DNA of 64,000 bases from DATAUK01 sp036268295. GTDB lineage: Bacteria; Actinomycetota; Actinomycetes; JAFAQI01. Shown in pieces: positions 34,203 to 43,005 of this stretch. The position numbers and the translations under genes were made by a program. The stretch covers positions 157,759 through 221,758 of the forward strand of contig DATAUK010000013.1 of assembly GCA_036268295.1 (NCBI GenBank), given 5' to 3'. The notes under the pieces were generated by a model. The model was not told the origin of the DNA and made no database searches. It worked only from the letters and a program-made list of their open reading frames with translations. Position 1 is the stretch's first letter; each line of letters begins with the position of its first letter.

Positions 34203-36278
34203 TCACGAGTTCATCACGTGCGCGAGCGTGTCGATGCTGTCGACCAGCGGATCGAGATGGGCGGCGACGAGTGCCCGCCGCCGCGCCCGCAGCGAGCCCG
34301 GGTCGTCGCCGATGTCGGTCTCGAGGTCCTGCTGGCGGTCGCGAAGGCCGCTGACCGCCGCCGGGCGTCCGGCGCTCAGCTGGCGAAGAGCGGTGACGAT
34401 GGCGTCCCGGATGTCCGCCACTTCCGGGACGGCGGTGTGCTCAGTCGCGTCGTCGATCGTGGCGCGCAACGCATGAAGCGCGATCACGATCCGGCGACCG
34501 GTGGCGAGGATGCCGGCGGCAGAGTCGGTGTCCGCGCCGGCCCGGGCCGGCTCCGCGATGGCCCGGTTCAGCGATGCCTGCGCCGCGATCCGAGCCCGCC
34601 GCGCGGTTGTTGCGGCGGCGCCGACCTCCGAGCGGTCCACCGACTCCGGGTCGATATAGGCGGCGAGCAGCACGTCGGCGTAGTCGGCCAGCGCACTCAG
34701 CAGCCGGTTGGTCGAGGTCGAGAGCGTCTCGCGCTCCCAGGTCGGCCAGACCGCGTACCCGACGAGGGCGAGCGCCCCGCCGACCAAGGTGTCGAGACCG
34801 CGGTCGGCGACCGTCGTGAGCTCGTTGCCGCCGAGAGTCGTGAGCAGCAGGACCACGACGGCAGTGACCGCGAACGAATACAGCGCGTAGGACGCCGCGA
34901 ACGAGGTGTATGCCGCCCAGGTCGCAATCGCGAGCAGGACCGAAAGGACCGCACCGGAGGGATGGATCGCCACGATCAGCAGACCGGACAGCACGACACC
35001 CAGACCGGTTCCACCGACCCGCCCGATTCCTCGTTGCACGGTCGCGGCATAGTCAGGCTTCAGCACCACCAACGCGGTCAGGGTCACCCAGTAGCCGCGT
35101 TGCCAGGGCAACACGTGGCTCAACGCCTCGGCGACCGGCAGGATCACGGCGAGCCGCAACGCGTGGCGGAACGCCGCCGACTTCCAATCGCGCGCCGTCG
35201 TCGCCAGCCGTCGCGCCGAGTCGGCCAGCCGCTGGGGCAGCATCATGACCGCCGGCGAGCCGATCGCCCGCGGCAGCACCAGCCGACGGACCCCGGCGAG
35301 CGCACTCACGAGCCGGTCGACGGCGCGCAGCTGCCCAAGCAGCGCCGAGGACCGGGCAGCGGCGTACCGCTCGTGAGTCGCCCGCCGACTGCGCGGCCTC
35401 GGGTCCAGGCGCGCTCGCAGCGTGTCGACCTCGGTGGCGAGCTCTGGCCGCTCGGGCCGTGCCGCGGCCCCGTCGCGAAGCGCCTGACTTGACCCCCGCA
35501 GCCAGTCCGCGGCGGCGCGCCTCACTGCCTCGACCATCTCGATGTCGGGCACCGTCGCGAGCGCGTGCAGCTCGAGTCGGATCCGGTCGGCTTCGTCGGC
35601 CAGCCCGCGCAGCAACTCGATGTCCTCGCTCGGGGTCCGCCGCCCTATCAAGGCGCCGGCGCTCGCGGCCTCACTGGCGGTCGTGATCGAGGAGCGGCTG
35701 GGGTTCAGGGCCAGGTCCGCCAGCTCTGAGTACGCGGCGGCCAGGGTCCGGCGTTCGGAGACGAAGCGCTCCGGCGGCCGGATCGCGGCCGCCAGGACGC
35801 CCTGGAAGCCGCCGCCTGCGAGCACCCAGCCGGCATGTACACCGGAGCTTGCCACCGATCCGGGGAACCGGCCGAAGACCACCAGGCCCATGACTGCCTG
35901 GGTGCCGACGATCGTGGCTTCGCGGCCCAGCACGACGACGATGCCGGCGGCGAAGCCCGACACGATCAGCACCATCGTGGTCGCGGCGAAGTGGCCGGCC
36001 ACGATGCCGCCGACGAACGTGCTGATGGCCATGCCGACGCCGGCCGCGATCATTGTGTTGGCGCGTGACCGGAAGCCGCCGCCGAAGGCGGCGACGCCGG
36101 CCGGCAGTGCACCGGCAGCGGCGATCGAGCCTTCGGTGGGATGGCCGACAGCGGCGCCGACGGCGTACGGAATCACCACTCCGGCCGCCGCCCGCAACGC
36201 GATGACCGGCTCGAATCCGGTGCGATCGATGGCGAGCGCTCCGAGCACGGCGGCTCGAATCTCGCCGGCCGGCTTCAC
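34203..36278 (-). CDS. FUSC-family inner-membrane transporter
   Basis: A 691-residue protein with two hydrophobic blocks (about 25-160 and 385-515) each of several helices, separated by a long soluble region, and a C-terminal soluble domain (about 520-691), as in the FUSC/aromatic-acid-efflux family. LPWQRGYWVTLTALVVLKPD in the second block is the FUSC signature. Such proteins extrude organic acids or weak acids. GTG at 36278 overlaps the peptidase E stop by four bases. It is in the leftward run 41.4-33 kb, in front of the MarR gene. Confidence 0.82.
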   Translation of the reverse strand: MKPAGEIRAAVLGALAIDRTGFEPVIALRAAAGVVIPYAVGAAVGHPTEGSIAAAGALPAGVAAFGGGFRSRANTMIAAGVGMAISTFVGGIVAGHFAATTMVLIVSGFAAGIVVVLGREATIVGTQAVMGLVVFGRFPGSVASSGVHAGWVLAGGGFQGVLAAAIRPPERFVSERRTLAAAYSELADLALNPSRSSITTASEAASAGALIGRRTPSEDIELLRGLADEADRIRLELHALATVPDIEMVEAVRRAAADWLRGSSQALRDGAAARPERPELATEVDTLRARLDPRPRSRRATHERYAAARSSALLGQLRAVDRLVSALAGVRRLVLPRAIGSPAVMMLPQRLADSARRLATTARDWKSAAFRHALRLAVILPVAEALSHVLPWQRGYWVTLTALVVLKPDYAATVQRGIGRVGGTGLGVVLSGLLIVAIHPSGAVLSVLLAIATWAAYTSFAASYALYSFAVTAVVVLLLTTLGGNELTTVADRGLDTLVGGALALVGYAVWPTWERETLSTSTNRLLSALADYADVLLAAYIDPESVDRSEVGAAATTARRARIAAQASLNRAIAEPARAGADTDSAAGILATGRRIVIALHALRATIDDATEHTAVPEVADIRDAIVTALRQLSAGRPAAVSGLRDRQQDLETDIGDDPGSLRARRRALVAAHLDPLVDSIDTLAHVMNS

Positions 36279-37012
36279 CCCGTCAGCATCGTCGGCTCGA
36301 GCACGGTCTCGCGGACCTCACCTGGTCCGACCCGCTCGACTCGGTAGCCCGTTGCCCCCTCGATCTCGCTCAGCACCTCGTGAAGCTCGGTGCCGATGTA
36401 GTGAAGGCCGACCCCGTTGTCGGTCGCATACCCGTCCGGCAGGGTGCCGTCGCCGATCAGCTGCTCGAACAGTGGCCGGCGCTGCTCCTCCGCGTCGTAG
36501 TGAACCCCGTTGGAGTGCGGCAGCAGGCCGAGTCCGTTGGTCACCGGCCGCAGGTCCAGTCCGTACGAGTCGGTCGTGCCACCGACGTGCCAGCACAGTG
36601 ACCCGGCCGAGACGCCGGCGAGAACGACGCCGCGCTCCCAGGCCTCATGGAAGGCGTCGTCGAGACCGTGGGTCCGCCAGACCGCGAGCAGGTTGGCGAC
36701 CGATCCACCGCCGACCCAGATCACGTCTTGGGCGAGCAGATGGGCGCGCGGATCGGGGACGTTCGGCATCAGGAACAGCTCAAGGTGGCTGACGATCGCG
36801 TCATCGCTACCTGCAAACGCGTTGTAGTAGCCGGCGATCTCGCTGTCGTTGTCGCCGCCGGCGGTCGCCAGGAAACACAACCGCGGCTTCGCAAGGCCGG
36901 TCAGCCGAAGCGCGTGGTCGAGCAGCCCACCCCGGCGGGCGCGGTACGGCCCGGTCGCCGGCCCCTTGAAGCCACCGGAGGTGGCGAGGATCTGCGGTTG
37001 GCGGTTCGGCAT
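36275..37012 (-). CDS. Peptidase E (S51 family, dipeptidase-like)
   Basis: Serine peptidase with the class-I-glutamine-amidotransferase-like fold. Nucleophile motif GVSAGSLCWH (Ser in SAG), plus ILATSGGFKGP and the strand LCFLATAGGDNDSEI. 245 residues from ATG 37012, length typical of PepE. Likely hydrolyses Asp-X dipeptides or related isopeptides in the cytosol. It sits four bases after the alpha/beta hydrolase and overlaps FUSC by four bases. Confidence 0.86.
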   Translation of the reverse strand: MPNRQPQILATSGGFKGPATGPYRARRGGLLDHALRLTGLAKPRLCFLATAGGDNDSEIAGYYNAFAGSDDAIVSHLELFLMPNVPDPRAHLLAQDVIWVGGGSVANLLAVWRTHGLDDAFHEAWERGVVLAGVSAGSLCWHVGGTTDSYGLDLRPVTNGLGLLPHSNGVHYDAEEQRRPLFEQLIGDGTLPDGYATDNGVGLHYIGTELHEVLSEIEGATGYRVERVGPGEVRETVLEPTMLTG

Positions 37013-37016
37013 CGAC

Positions 37017-37916
37017 TCAGTCCCGCCAGGGAATGCCGTCGATGAGCCAGGGATAGAGCGCCTGGATGTGGGTATCGGGGTCGGCCTGATGACCACCGCT
37101 GTCATCGATGCGGGTGATGGAGTTGGGCACCCTGGCGGCCAGCCACTCGCCGTGCTGCGGCGGGACGAGGACGTCCTTGGAGCCCCACCACAGTGTCGTT
37201 GGGATCTTGATCGTGGCGAGGTCGAACCCCCACGGCTTGGTGAAGGCGAGGTCGTCGTCGACCCAGCCCCACACGCCGTTGCGCACGCACTCGGTGATGG
37301 CGGCGACCATCAGCGCCGCGATGTCGGGTCTGGAGAGGATCTCGCGGTCCGCATCAGGGATCTCGAAGTCGCCGAGGAGGTTGGCCGGATCTTCGCTCAT
37401 CCGCTCCAACATCCTCGCGGCCTCGCCGGCGAGCTCGTCGTGCGCCTTCTGCTCGCCTTGCAGCGCCCAGCCGAACTCCTTGACGTTCTCCGGGTCCATC
37501 CCGTAGTACCACTGCGGCCCCATCAGGTCGTACGGCGCGACCCCGACGAAGCAGGCGGCCCGGGTGACCCGGTCCGGCAGGCCGGCGGCGACCGCGAGGC
37601 AGTGCGGGCCGCCGCCCGAACCGCCGGTGACCGCGAACTGCCCGATGTCGAGGGAGTCGGCGAGTGCCGCGATGTCGGCGACGCAGTCGTTGACGTCGCG
37701 GCCGCGCTGGCGGCTTGATGCCCCATAGCCGGGCCGGTCAAAGGTGATGACCCGTGCGCCGGTGGCGGCGATCTTGGCGTTGTCCGGATGCCGGTTGAGC
37801 CGGCAGCCCGGTGTGCCGTGGATCACGACGATCGGCGACCCGGCCGGATCGCCCCATTCGGCGTAGCCGAGGGTTCGGCCATCTGGCAGGGTGAGTGTGC
37901 TGAGGTCTTCGGTCAC
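37017..37916 (-). CDS. Alpha/beta hydrolase
   Basis: A 299-residue hydrolase: PIVVIHGTPGCRLNRH (oxyanion), VITFDRPGYGASS, nucleophile elbow VTGGSGGGPHCLAVAAGLP (Ser), a WWGSKDVLVPPQHGEW strand and a C-terminal DDSGGHQAD with the His. A helical lid lies between. The catalytic triad is complete. Substrate unknown; it is followed immediately by peptidase E, and 10 bp after the flavin oxidoreductase. Confidence 0.88.
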   Translation of the reverse strand: MTEDLSTLTLPDGRTLGYAEWGDPAGSPIVVIHGTPGCRLNRHPDNAKIAATGARVITFDRPGYGASSRQRGRDVNDCVADIAALADSLDIGQFAVTGGSGGGPHCLAVAAGLPDRVTRAACFVGVAPYDLMGPQWYYGMDPENVKEFGWALQGEQKAHDELAGEAARMLERMSEDPANLLGDFEIPDADREILSRPDIAALMVAAITECVRNGVWGWVDDDLAFTKPWGFDLATIKIPTTLWWGSKDVLVPPQHGEWLAARVPNSITRIDDSGGHQADPDTHIQALYPWLIDGIPWRD

Positions 37917-37925
37917 GCCATGATG

Positions 37926-39383
37926 CTATTTCGCGCGCCAGGTCTCGAGCAGCCGGAGCCAGATCTCGCTGGCGGTCGGGTATGACGGCACTGCGTGCCA
38001 GAGCACGTCGAGGGGCACCTTGCCGACGACGGCGATGGTCGCGGCATGCACCAGCTCGCCGACCTCGGGTCCGACGAACGTCGCGCCGAGCAGCGTCTCG
38101 CCGTCGATGTCGACGACCAGCTTGGCGCGGCCCTGATATCCGTCGCGCAGCAACGCGGCGCCGGCCACCGAGGCGAGGTCGTACTCCACGCAGCGAATCG
38201 CGGCGCCTGAGTCGCGCGCCTCGGCCTCGGACTGGCCGACCGAGGCGACCTGCGGATCGGTAAAGGTCACCTGTGGGACGGCGCCGTGATCGCTAGTGGC
38301 GCGGAACCTCGCCGCCTCGGTCGACCTGCCGTTGGCCCGCGCCGCGATGACGTCGCCGCAGACCCGCGCCTGGTATTTGCCCATGTGGGTCAGCAATGCC
38401 CGGCCGTTGACATCGCCGACCGCGTAGAGCCAGTCGCCGTCGACGCCGGTCACCGTCATCGAGTCGTCGGTCTCGACGTAGCCGCCGTCCTTGAGCCCGA
38501 TGACATCCAAGCCAAGTCCCTCGCTGCGTGGCGCCCGACCGGTCGCACAAAGTACCTCGTCGGCGCGGATCTCCTCGCCGTCGACGACCACGGTCACCTC
38601 GCTGCCCCGGATCCTGCCTTCTTCGGTGGTGCGGACCTGTCCGCGGCGCACCTCGGTGACAGCTGCGCCGAGGCGGACGTCGACACCGTTGTCCCGAAAC
38701 GCCTCGGCGAGCAGGTCGCCGGCGAACGGCTCGGTGCGGACCAGCAGCCGGTCTTCGCGGGCCAGGAGCGTCACCTTGGCACCGAGACCGCGTAGCCAGG
38801 TCGTCGCCTCGCACCCGACGACGCCACCACCGATCACGACGATGCGGTCCGGCACCTGGTGCAGGTTCGTCACGTCGCGCGAGGTCCAGGGCTTCGCGTC
38901 GCGCAGGCCGGGGAGATCCGGCACGGCCGCTGAGGTGCCGGTCGCGATCACCACCGCATGTCTGGCCGACAGGGCGCGCACGGTGCCCTCGGATGAGGTC
39001 ACGTCGACGCTGCGGACGCCGATGATCCTGGCATTGCCGCGGATCACCGTGATGCCGGCGTCCTCGGCCCACTCGACCTGCGAGGAGTCGTCGTGGTTGT
39101 GGGTGAACTCATCACGGCGCGACAGCACCGGCTCGAGCTCGAGTCGGTCGTCGTCAGCGACCGGTATGCCCGGCAGCGCCTTGGCCAGCGCGAGGACCTC
39201 GACCGGCCGCAGCAACGCTTTGCTCGGCATGCAGGCCCAGTACGAGCACTCGCCGCCGACCAGCTCGGTCTCGACGAGCGCGGTGGTGAGGCCGCCCTTG
39301 CCGGCGTAGTCGGCGGCGTTCTCGCCCGCTGGGCCGCCGCCGATGACGATGACGTCGAAACTGTCCGGATCCGTGTCGGTCAT
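37926..39383 (-). CDS. Flavin-dependent pyridine nucleotide-disulfide oxidoreductase
   Basis: A 485-residue class-I flavoprotein of the dihydrolipoamide dehydrogenase/mercuric reductase-like group. FAD fold IVIGGGPAGENAADYA, redox pair Cys46 and Cys51 in GGECSYWACMPSKALL, NAD loop VVIGGGVVGCEATTWLRGLG, and C-terminal HAVPSYPTASEIWL with the partner His. It lacks the E2-binding context of a lipoamide enzyme, so it is better called an uncharacterised family member. Four-base overlap with the aminotransferase before it. Confidence 0.88.
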   Translation of the reverse strand: MTDTDPDSFDVIVIGGGPAGENAADYAGKGGLTTALVETELVGGECSYWACMPSKALLRPVEVLALAKALPGIPVADDDRLELEPVLSRRDEFTHNHDDSSQVEWAEDAGITVIRGNARIIGVRSVDVTSSEGTVRALSARHAVVIATGTSAAVPDLPGLRDAKPWTSRDVTNLHQVPDRIVVIGGGVVGCEATTWLRGLGAKVTLLAREDRLLVRTEPFAGDLLAEAFRDNGVDVRLGAAVTEVRRGQVRTTEEGRIRGSEVTVVVDGEEIRADEVLCATGRAPRSEGLGLDVIGLKDGGYVETDDSMTVTGVDGDWLYAVGDVNGRALLTHMGKYQARVCGDVIAARANGRSTEAARFRATSDHGAVPQVTFTDPQVASVGQSEAEARDSGAAIRCVEYDLASVAGAALLRDGYQGRAKLVVDIDGETLLGATFVGPEVGELVHAATIAVVGKVPLDVLWHAVPSYPTASEIWLRLLETWRAK

Positions 39384-40591
39384 GGGTACGTCGTACCACC
39401 TGCTGAGCTGTCCCGAACCGCCGGCCGATCCGCGGCATAGCGCACCAGCCGGGCAACGGCCTCGTCGAGGACACTGTCGCGCTTGCAGAAGGCGAACCGC
39501 ACGAACGACGTGCCGACCCCAGGGGTGTCGCAGAAAACCGCGGTCGGGATCGCGACCACGCCGGCGTCGTGGGGGAGTGCCCGCGCGAACGCCTCGCCGT
39601 CAGTGAGGCCGATTGCGCGAACATCGGCCTGGATGAAGTAGGTGCCTTGCGGCCGGCTCACGGACAGACCGACGGTTTCCAGCCCGGCGGCGAGCCGGTC
39701 GCGCCGCGACTGCAGCGACACCCGCAAGGACTCAACCCAGGCCATCTCGTGGTCGAGGGCGTAGCCGACCGCCACTTGCATCGGGGCGTTGTGGGCGTAG
39801 GTCAGGAACTGCTTCACGGTGTTGACCGCACGGATCAGGGCGGCGGGTGCGCAGATCCAGCCAATCTTCCAGCCGGTCACGCTGAATGACTTGCCGGCGC
39901 TCGAGATCGACACCGTCCGCTCGCGCATGCCCGGCAGTGTCGCAAGTGCGATGTGCACGGCGCCGTCGTACGTCAGATGCTCGTAGACCTCGTCGGCGAC
40001 CGCGATGAGATCCCGTTCGACGCAGACCGCGGCGATGCTGCTGAGCTCGTGTCGGGTGAGCACGGTGCCGGTGGGGTTGTGTGGCGAGTTCACCAGCACG
40101 ACGCGTGTGCGAGCGGTGATCGCGGCACCAAACTCGTTGGGGTCAAAGCAGAATCGTCCACCGGTCTCGGCCGGCCGAAGCGCGACCGGCACCCGGGTCG
40201 CGCCGGCCAGCGCGATGGCCGCGGCGTAGGAGTCGTAATAGGGCTCGAAGACGACGACCTCGTCACCCGGCTCGCACAGCGCCAGGATCGAGGCACTGAC
40301 CGCTTCGGTCGCGCCCACCGTGACGAGAACCTCGCTGACGGCGTCATAGGTCAGGCCGTAGAACCGAGATTGATGGTTGGCGATCGCGGTTCGCAGCACC
40401 GGCAGGCCGGGACCTGGCGGATATTGGTTGAGGCCGCCGCGAAGCGCCTCGACGGCTCGGTCCAGCATCGCGTCCGGCCCGTCGGTGTCGGGGAAACCCT
40501 GACCGAGGTTGATCGAATCGGTGGTCAGCGCAAGCGCGCTCATCTCGGCGAAGATCGTGGTGCCGAACTCCTGCATCCGCTCGACGACCAT
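39380..40591 (-). CDS. Class I/II pyridoxal-phosphate aminotransferase
   Basis: PLP enzyme of 403 residues with LGQGFPDTDGPDAML, the AspC-like NSPHNPTGTVL, and the PLP lysine in SISSAGKSFSVTGWKIGW. Resembles the KAT/methionine- or kynurenine-type aminotransferases (YbdL-like). ATG 40591 shares one base with the SDR stop (TGATG). It is the second gene of the leftward run. Amino-acid specificity cannot be read. Confidence 0.9.
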   Translation of the reverse strand: MVVERMQEFGTTIFAEMSALALTTDSINLGQGFPDTDGPDAMLDRAVEALRGGLNQYPPGPGLPVLRTAIANHQSRFYGLTYDAVSEVLVTVGATEAVSASILALCEPGDEVVVFEPYYDSYAAAIALAGATRVPVALRPAETGGRFCFDPNEFGAAITARTRVVLVNSPHNPTGTVLTRHELSSIAAVCVERDLIAVADEVYEHLTYDGAVHIALATLPGMRERTVSISSAGKSFSVTGWKIGWICAPAALIRAVNTVKQFLTYAHNAPMQVAVGYALDHEMAWVESLRVSLQSRRDRLAAGLETVGLSVSRPQGTYFIQADVRAIGLTDGEAFARALPHDAGVVAIPTAVFCDTPGVGTSFVRFAFCKRDSVLDEAVARLVRYAADRPAVRDSSAGGTTYP

Positions 40592-41427
40592 CAGCGGCCT
40601 CGAGGCTGGCGGGCGGCGAGCCTGGTGACGCGGTCGAGAACCCGGGTCGGCATCGCCGCCACCCCGGCTTGTAAATGGGCGTCCGGCCCGACGAGATAGC
40701 GCCCCTTCGGGCGGGCCGAGGTGATCGCGTGTTCGATCACTTTCGCGCAACGCTCCGGTGGGATCCCGAGCCGCTCGGCCATTGCCGCCGCCTTGCGGGC
40801 ACCGTCCAGCTGCGTGCCGTAGCGACGGATCTGGTCGGCGGTCATCCCCGCGACGTGCGCGTCGGCGTCGGTGTTTCCCTTGGCCCACAACGGCGTTGCG
40901 ACCGATCCGGGCTCGATCAGGATCGCCTTGACGCCCTGCGGCGCGATCTCGATCCGAAGCGAGTCCATCCAGCCGCGGACCGCGAACTTCGACGAGGTGT
41001 ACGGCGCGAGGAACGGCAGCGCCATCCGGCCACCAACCGAGCCGACTGTGACGACCCGGCCGCGGTTGGCGATGAGGGCGGGCAAAAGCGCCGTCGTGAT
41101 CTCGATGTGGCCGAAGAAGTTGACCTCGAACTGGTGGCGCCACTGGTCCAAGCCCAGCGTCTCGAACGGCCCGCTGATCGTCATGCCGGCGTTGTTGATC
41201 AGGCCGACCAGACGCCCGTCGGCGCGCGAGAGCACCTCGGCGCAGGCCGGCCCGATCGAGTCCGGATCGGCGAGGTCGATCAGCACCGGTGCCTTGACTG
41301 GATCGGGCAGTGGCTCGTCACGTCGCAGGCCGGGGATGACGTCGTATCCGGCCTTGGCCAGCCGCAGCGCGGTCGCATTGCCGATCCCGGTGCTGGCACC
41401 GGTGATGAAGACAGCTCCGCGGCTCAT
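40591..41427 (-). CDS. Short-chain dehydrogenase/reductase
   Basis: A 278-residue classical SDR: FITGASTGIGNATALRLA loop, LINNAGMTISGPF, the Ser VVTVGSVGG and the YTSSK catalytic pair. NADP use is plausible. Divergent from the nitrilase-like gene across 25 bp; first gene of the long leftward unit, with the aminotransferase overlapping by one base. Substrate unknown. Confidence 0.9.
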   Translation of the reverse strand: MSRGAVFITGASTGIGNATALRLAKAGYDVIPGLRRDEPLPDPVKAPVLIDLADPDSIGPACAEVLSRADGRLVGLINNAGMTISGPFETLGLDQWRHQFEVNFFGHIEITTALLPALIANRGRVVTVGSVGGRMALPFLAPYTSSKFAVRGWMDSLRIEIAPQGVKAILIEPGSVATPLWAKGNTDADAHVAGMTADQIRRYGTQLDGARKAAAMAERLGIPPERCAKVIEHAITSARPKGRYLVGPDAHLQAGVAAMPTRVLDRVTRLAARQPRGR

Positions 41428-41452
41428 CCGGCGAGCGTAGTTGGATGGGCAG

Positions 41453-42253
41453 ATGAAGGTCGCACTCGCTCAGTTTGCCGCCGGCTTCGACAAGCCGGCG
41501 AATCTCACCCGGCTTCGCTCGCTGATCGAGCAGGCAGCCGATTCCGGCGCCGAGCTGGTGATCGCGCCCGAGGGCGCGATGCACGACTTCGGCCGGCAGG
41601 ACCTTCCACTGGCACCGGTCGCGGAGCCGCTGGACGGTCCGTTCGTCACCGGTCTGGCCGAGGTCGCGTCGCGACGCGGTGTCACGGTCGTGGCGGGGAT
41701 GTTCGAGTCGGTCGAGGGCGATCCGACCAGGGCCTACAACACGGTCGTCGCGCTCGGGCCGACCGGTGAGCTGCTCGGCCGCTACCGCAAGCAGCATCTA
41801 TTCGACGCGCTCGGCTGGATCGAGTCCGAGCGACTGGTTTCAGGCGATGCCGCCGACCGGCTCACCTTCCGCTGCGGCGGGTTCACGGTCGGCGTGATGA
41901 CCTGTTATGACGTCCGGTTCCCTGAGCTGGCGCGGGCCCTCGTCGACGACGGCGTGACGCTGCTTGTCGTGCCGTCGGCATGGGTGGCCGGCCCGAACAA
42001 GGCCAAGCAGTTCCGAGTCCTGGCAACCGCTCGCGCCATTGAGAACGTCTGCTACGTCGCGGCAGCAGTGCAGGCGCCGCCGTCCTACACCGGCGAGAGC
42101 GTCGTGATCGAACCGTTCGGCGAAGTGCTCGCCGAGCTTGCCGACGCTGACGGCGTCACGGTCGCCGAGATCTCGCCGGAGCAGGTGATCGAGTGCCGCG
42201 TGAAGATGCCCTCGCTCCAGCACCGCCGCTGGGAAGTCACGCCGCGCGACTAG
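41453..42253 (+). CDS. Carbon-nitrogen hydrolase (nitrilase/omega-amidase-like)
   Basis: Nitrilase superfamily amidase. Triad: Glu40 in IAPEGAMHDF, Lys113 in RYRKQHLFDALG, Cys151 in MTCYDVRFPE. 266 residues, the length of Nit2/YafV-like omega-amidases. ATG at 41453 (a TTG four codons upstream is possible). Its TAG stop lies just before the MITE-like element. Probably hydrolyses an omega-amide or formamide-type substrate; the neighbouring aminotransferase would fit an omega-amidase role, as an inference. Confidence 0.88.
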   Translation: MKVALAQFAAGFDKPANLTRLRSLIEQAADSGAELVIAPEGAMHDFGRQDLPLAPVAEPLDGPFVTGLAEVASRRGVTVVAGMFESVEGDPTRAYNTVVALGPTGELLGRYRKQHLFDALGWIESERLVSGDAADRLTFRCGGFTVGVMTCYDVRFPELARALVDDGVTLLVVPSAWVAGPNKAKQFRVLATARAIENVCYVAAAVQAPPSYTGESVVIEPFGEVLAELADADGVTVAEISPEQVIECRVKMPSLQHRRWEVTPRD

Positions 42254-42259
42254 TGGTCA

Positions 42260-42424
42260 CTAGTGTCCCGCGCCAGAAGTTCGGCGGCTAATTCCGTCGC
42301 CCAGATGCGCGCTCACGGCGTTGTCGTCGTCGGCGGTAGCACGACTACCGCACTCCTCCTCCGCCTTGCGAGCGCACACCTGAACAACGGACTTATGCCA
42401 CCAACTCCAGGCGCGGGACACTAG
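42260..42424. mobile_element. 165-bp MITE-like element with 15-bp perfect inverted ends
   Basis: The ends CTAGTGTCCCGCGCC (42260-42274) and GGCGCGGGACACTAG (42410-42424) are perfect inverted repeats, and similarity continues inward for about 20 more bases with several mismatches. CTAG at both ends may be a duplicated target, which would make TGTCCCGCGCC the true end. The left end is embedded in the palindrome ACTAGTG-GT-CACTAGT (42249-42264). The inside has no gene. It fills the convergent gap between the amidase and tspO, and its right end supplies the tspO stop. Confidence 0.65.
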
Positions 42425-42909
42425 CGGTTGCGGCGCCAGACTGCGTAGTTGAGGGCACCGACATAGCTGACGGCAGCGAGTGACGGCAGAACCAGGGCGG
42501 CCGAGAGCGGGTGGCGGCGGCCGAACTCCGCGATCGTCAGCGCGATCGCCAGCCAAAGCACGCCGATCTCGATGAGCGCCAGCGCCGGCTTTCGCAACCC
42601 GAAGAACAGCAGCATCCACGCCAGGCTTAGCCACAGCTGGACCGCGTAGGACGTGAGCGCCGGTACGTCGAGGGCGTCGCGAGTGTCCTCGGCTCGCCAG
42701 AGCAACCAGGCGCCGACCGCCTGACTGGCAGCCACCACCGACCAGGCCGGCGCGAACGCGATCGCCGGCATCGCCCATCGCGGCCGGTCGAGGTCGCCGT
42801 ACCAATCGTCGCCGAGCCCAATGATCAGTGCGCCACTGCTGGCGGCAGTGGCAACGCCACCAAGCGAGCCGACCAGGCCGATCGCGCGGGTGGTTTGGCT
42901 CGAGGGCAT
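42421..42909 (-). CDS. TspO/MBR-family membrane protein
   Basis: A five-helix tryptophan-rich membrane protein of 162 residues. RPRWAMPAIAFAPAW is the TspO signature, with WLLWRAEDTRDALD and later helices; the C terminus ends NYAVWRRNR. TspO proteins bind porphyrins and regulate their degradation or oxidative stress. ATG at 42909. The TAG stop (42421-42423) belongs to the terminal CTAG of the MITE-like element, so the original C terminus may have been longer or changed. Confidence 0.85.
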   Translation of the reverse strand: MPSSQTTRAIGLVGSLGGVATAASSGALIIGLGDDWYGDLDRPRWAMPAIAFAPAWSVVAASQAVGAWLLWRAEDTRDALDVPALTSYAVQLWLSLAWMLLFFGLRKPALALIEIGVLWLAIALTIAEFGRRHPLSAALVLPSLAAVSYVGALNYAVWRRNR

Positions 42910-43005
42910 GCGGGAAGCATCCCACCCGGCTTCCGGGCGGCAAACCCGCGACGGCACAATGATCACGAAACAATCCATAATCGACAATGAATTTGGGAGC
43001 CGAAC

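Noticed and set aside
33960..35492. 510-codon plus-strand frame over FUSC
   Set aside because: Arg/Gln/Asp-rich shadow of the FUSC gene, which has clear membrane helices.
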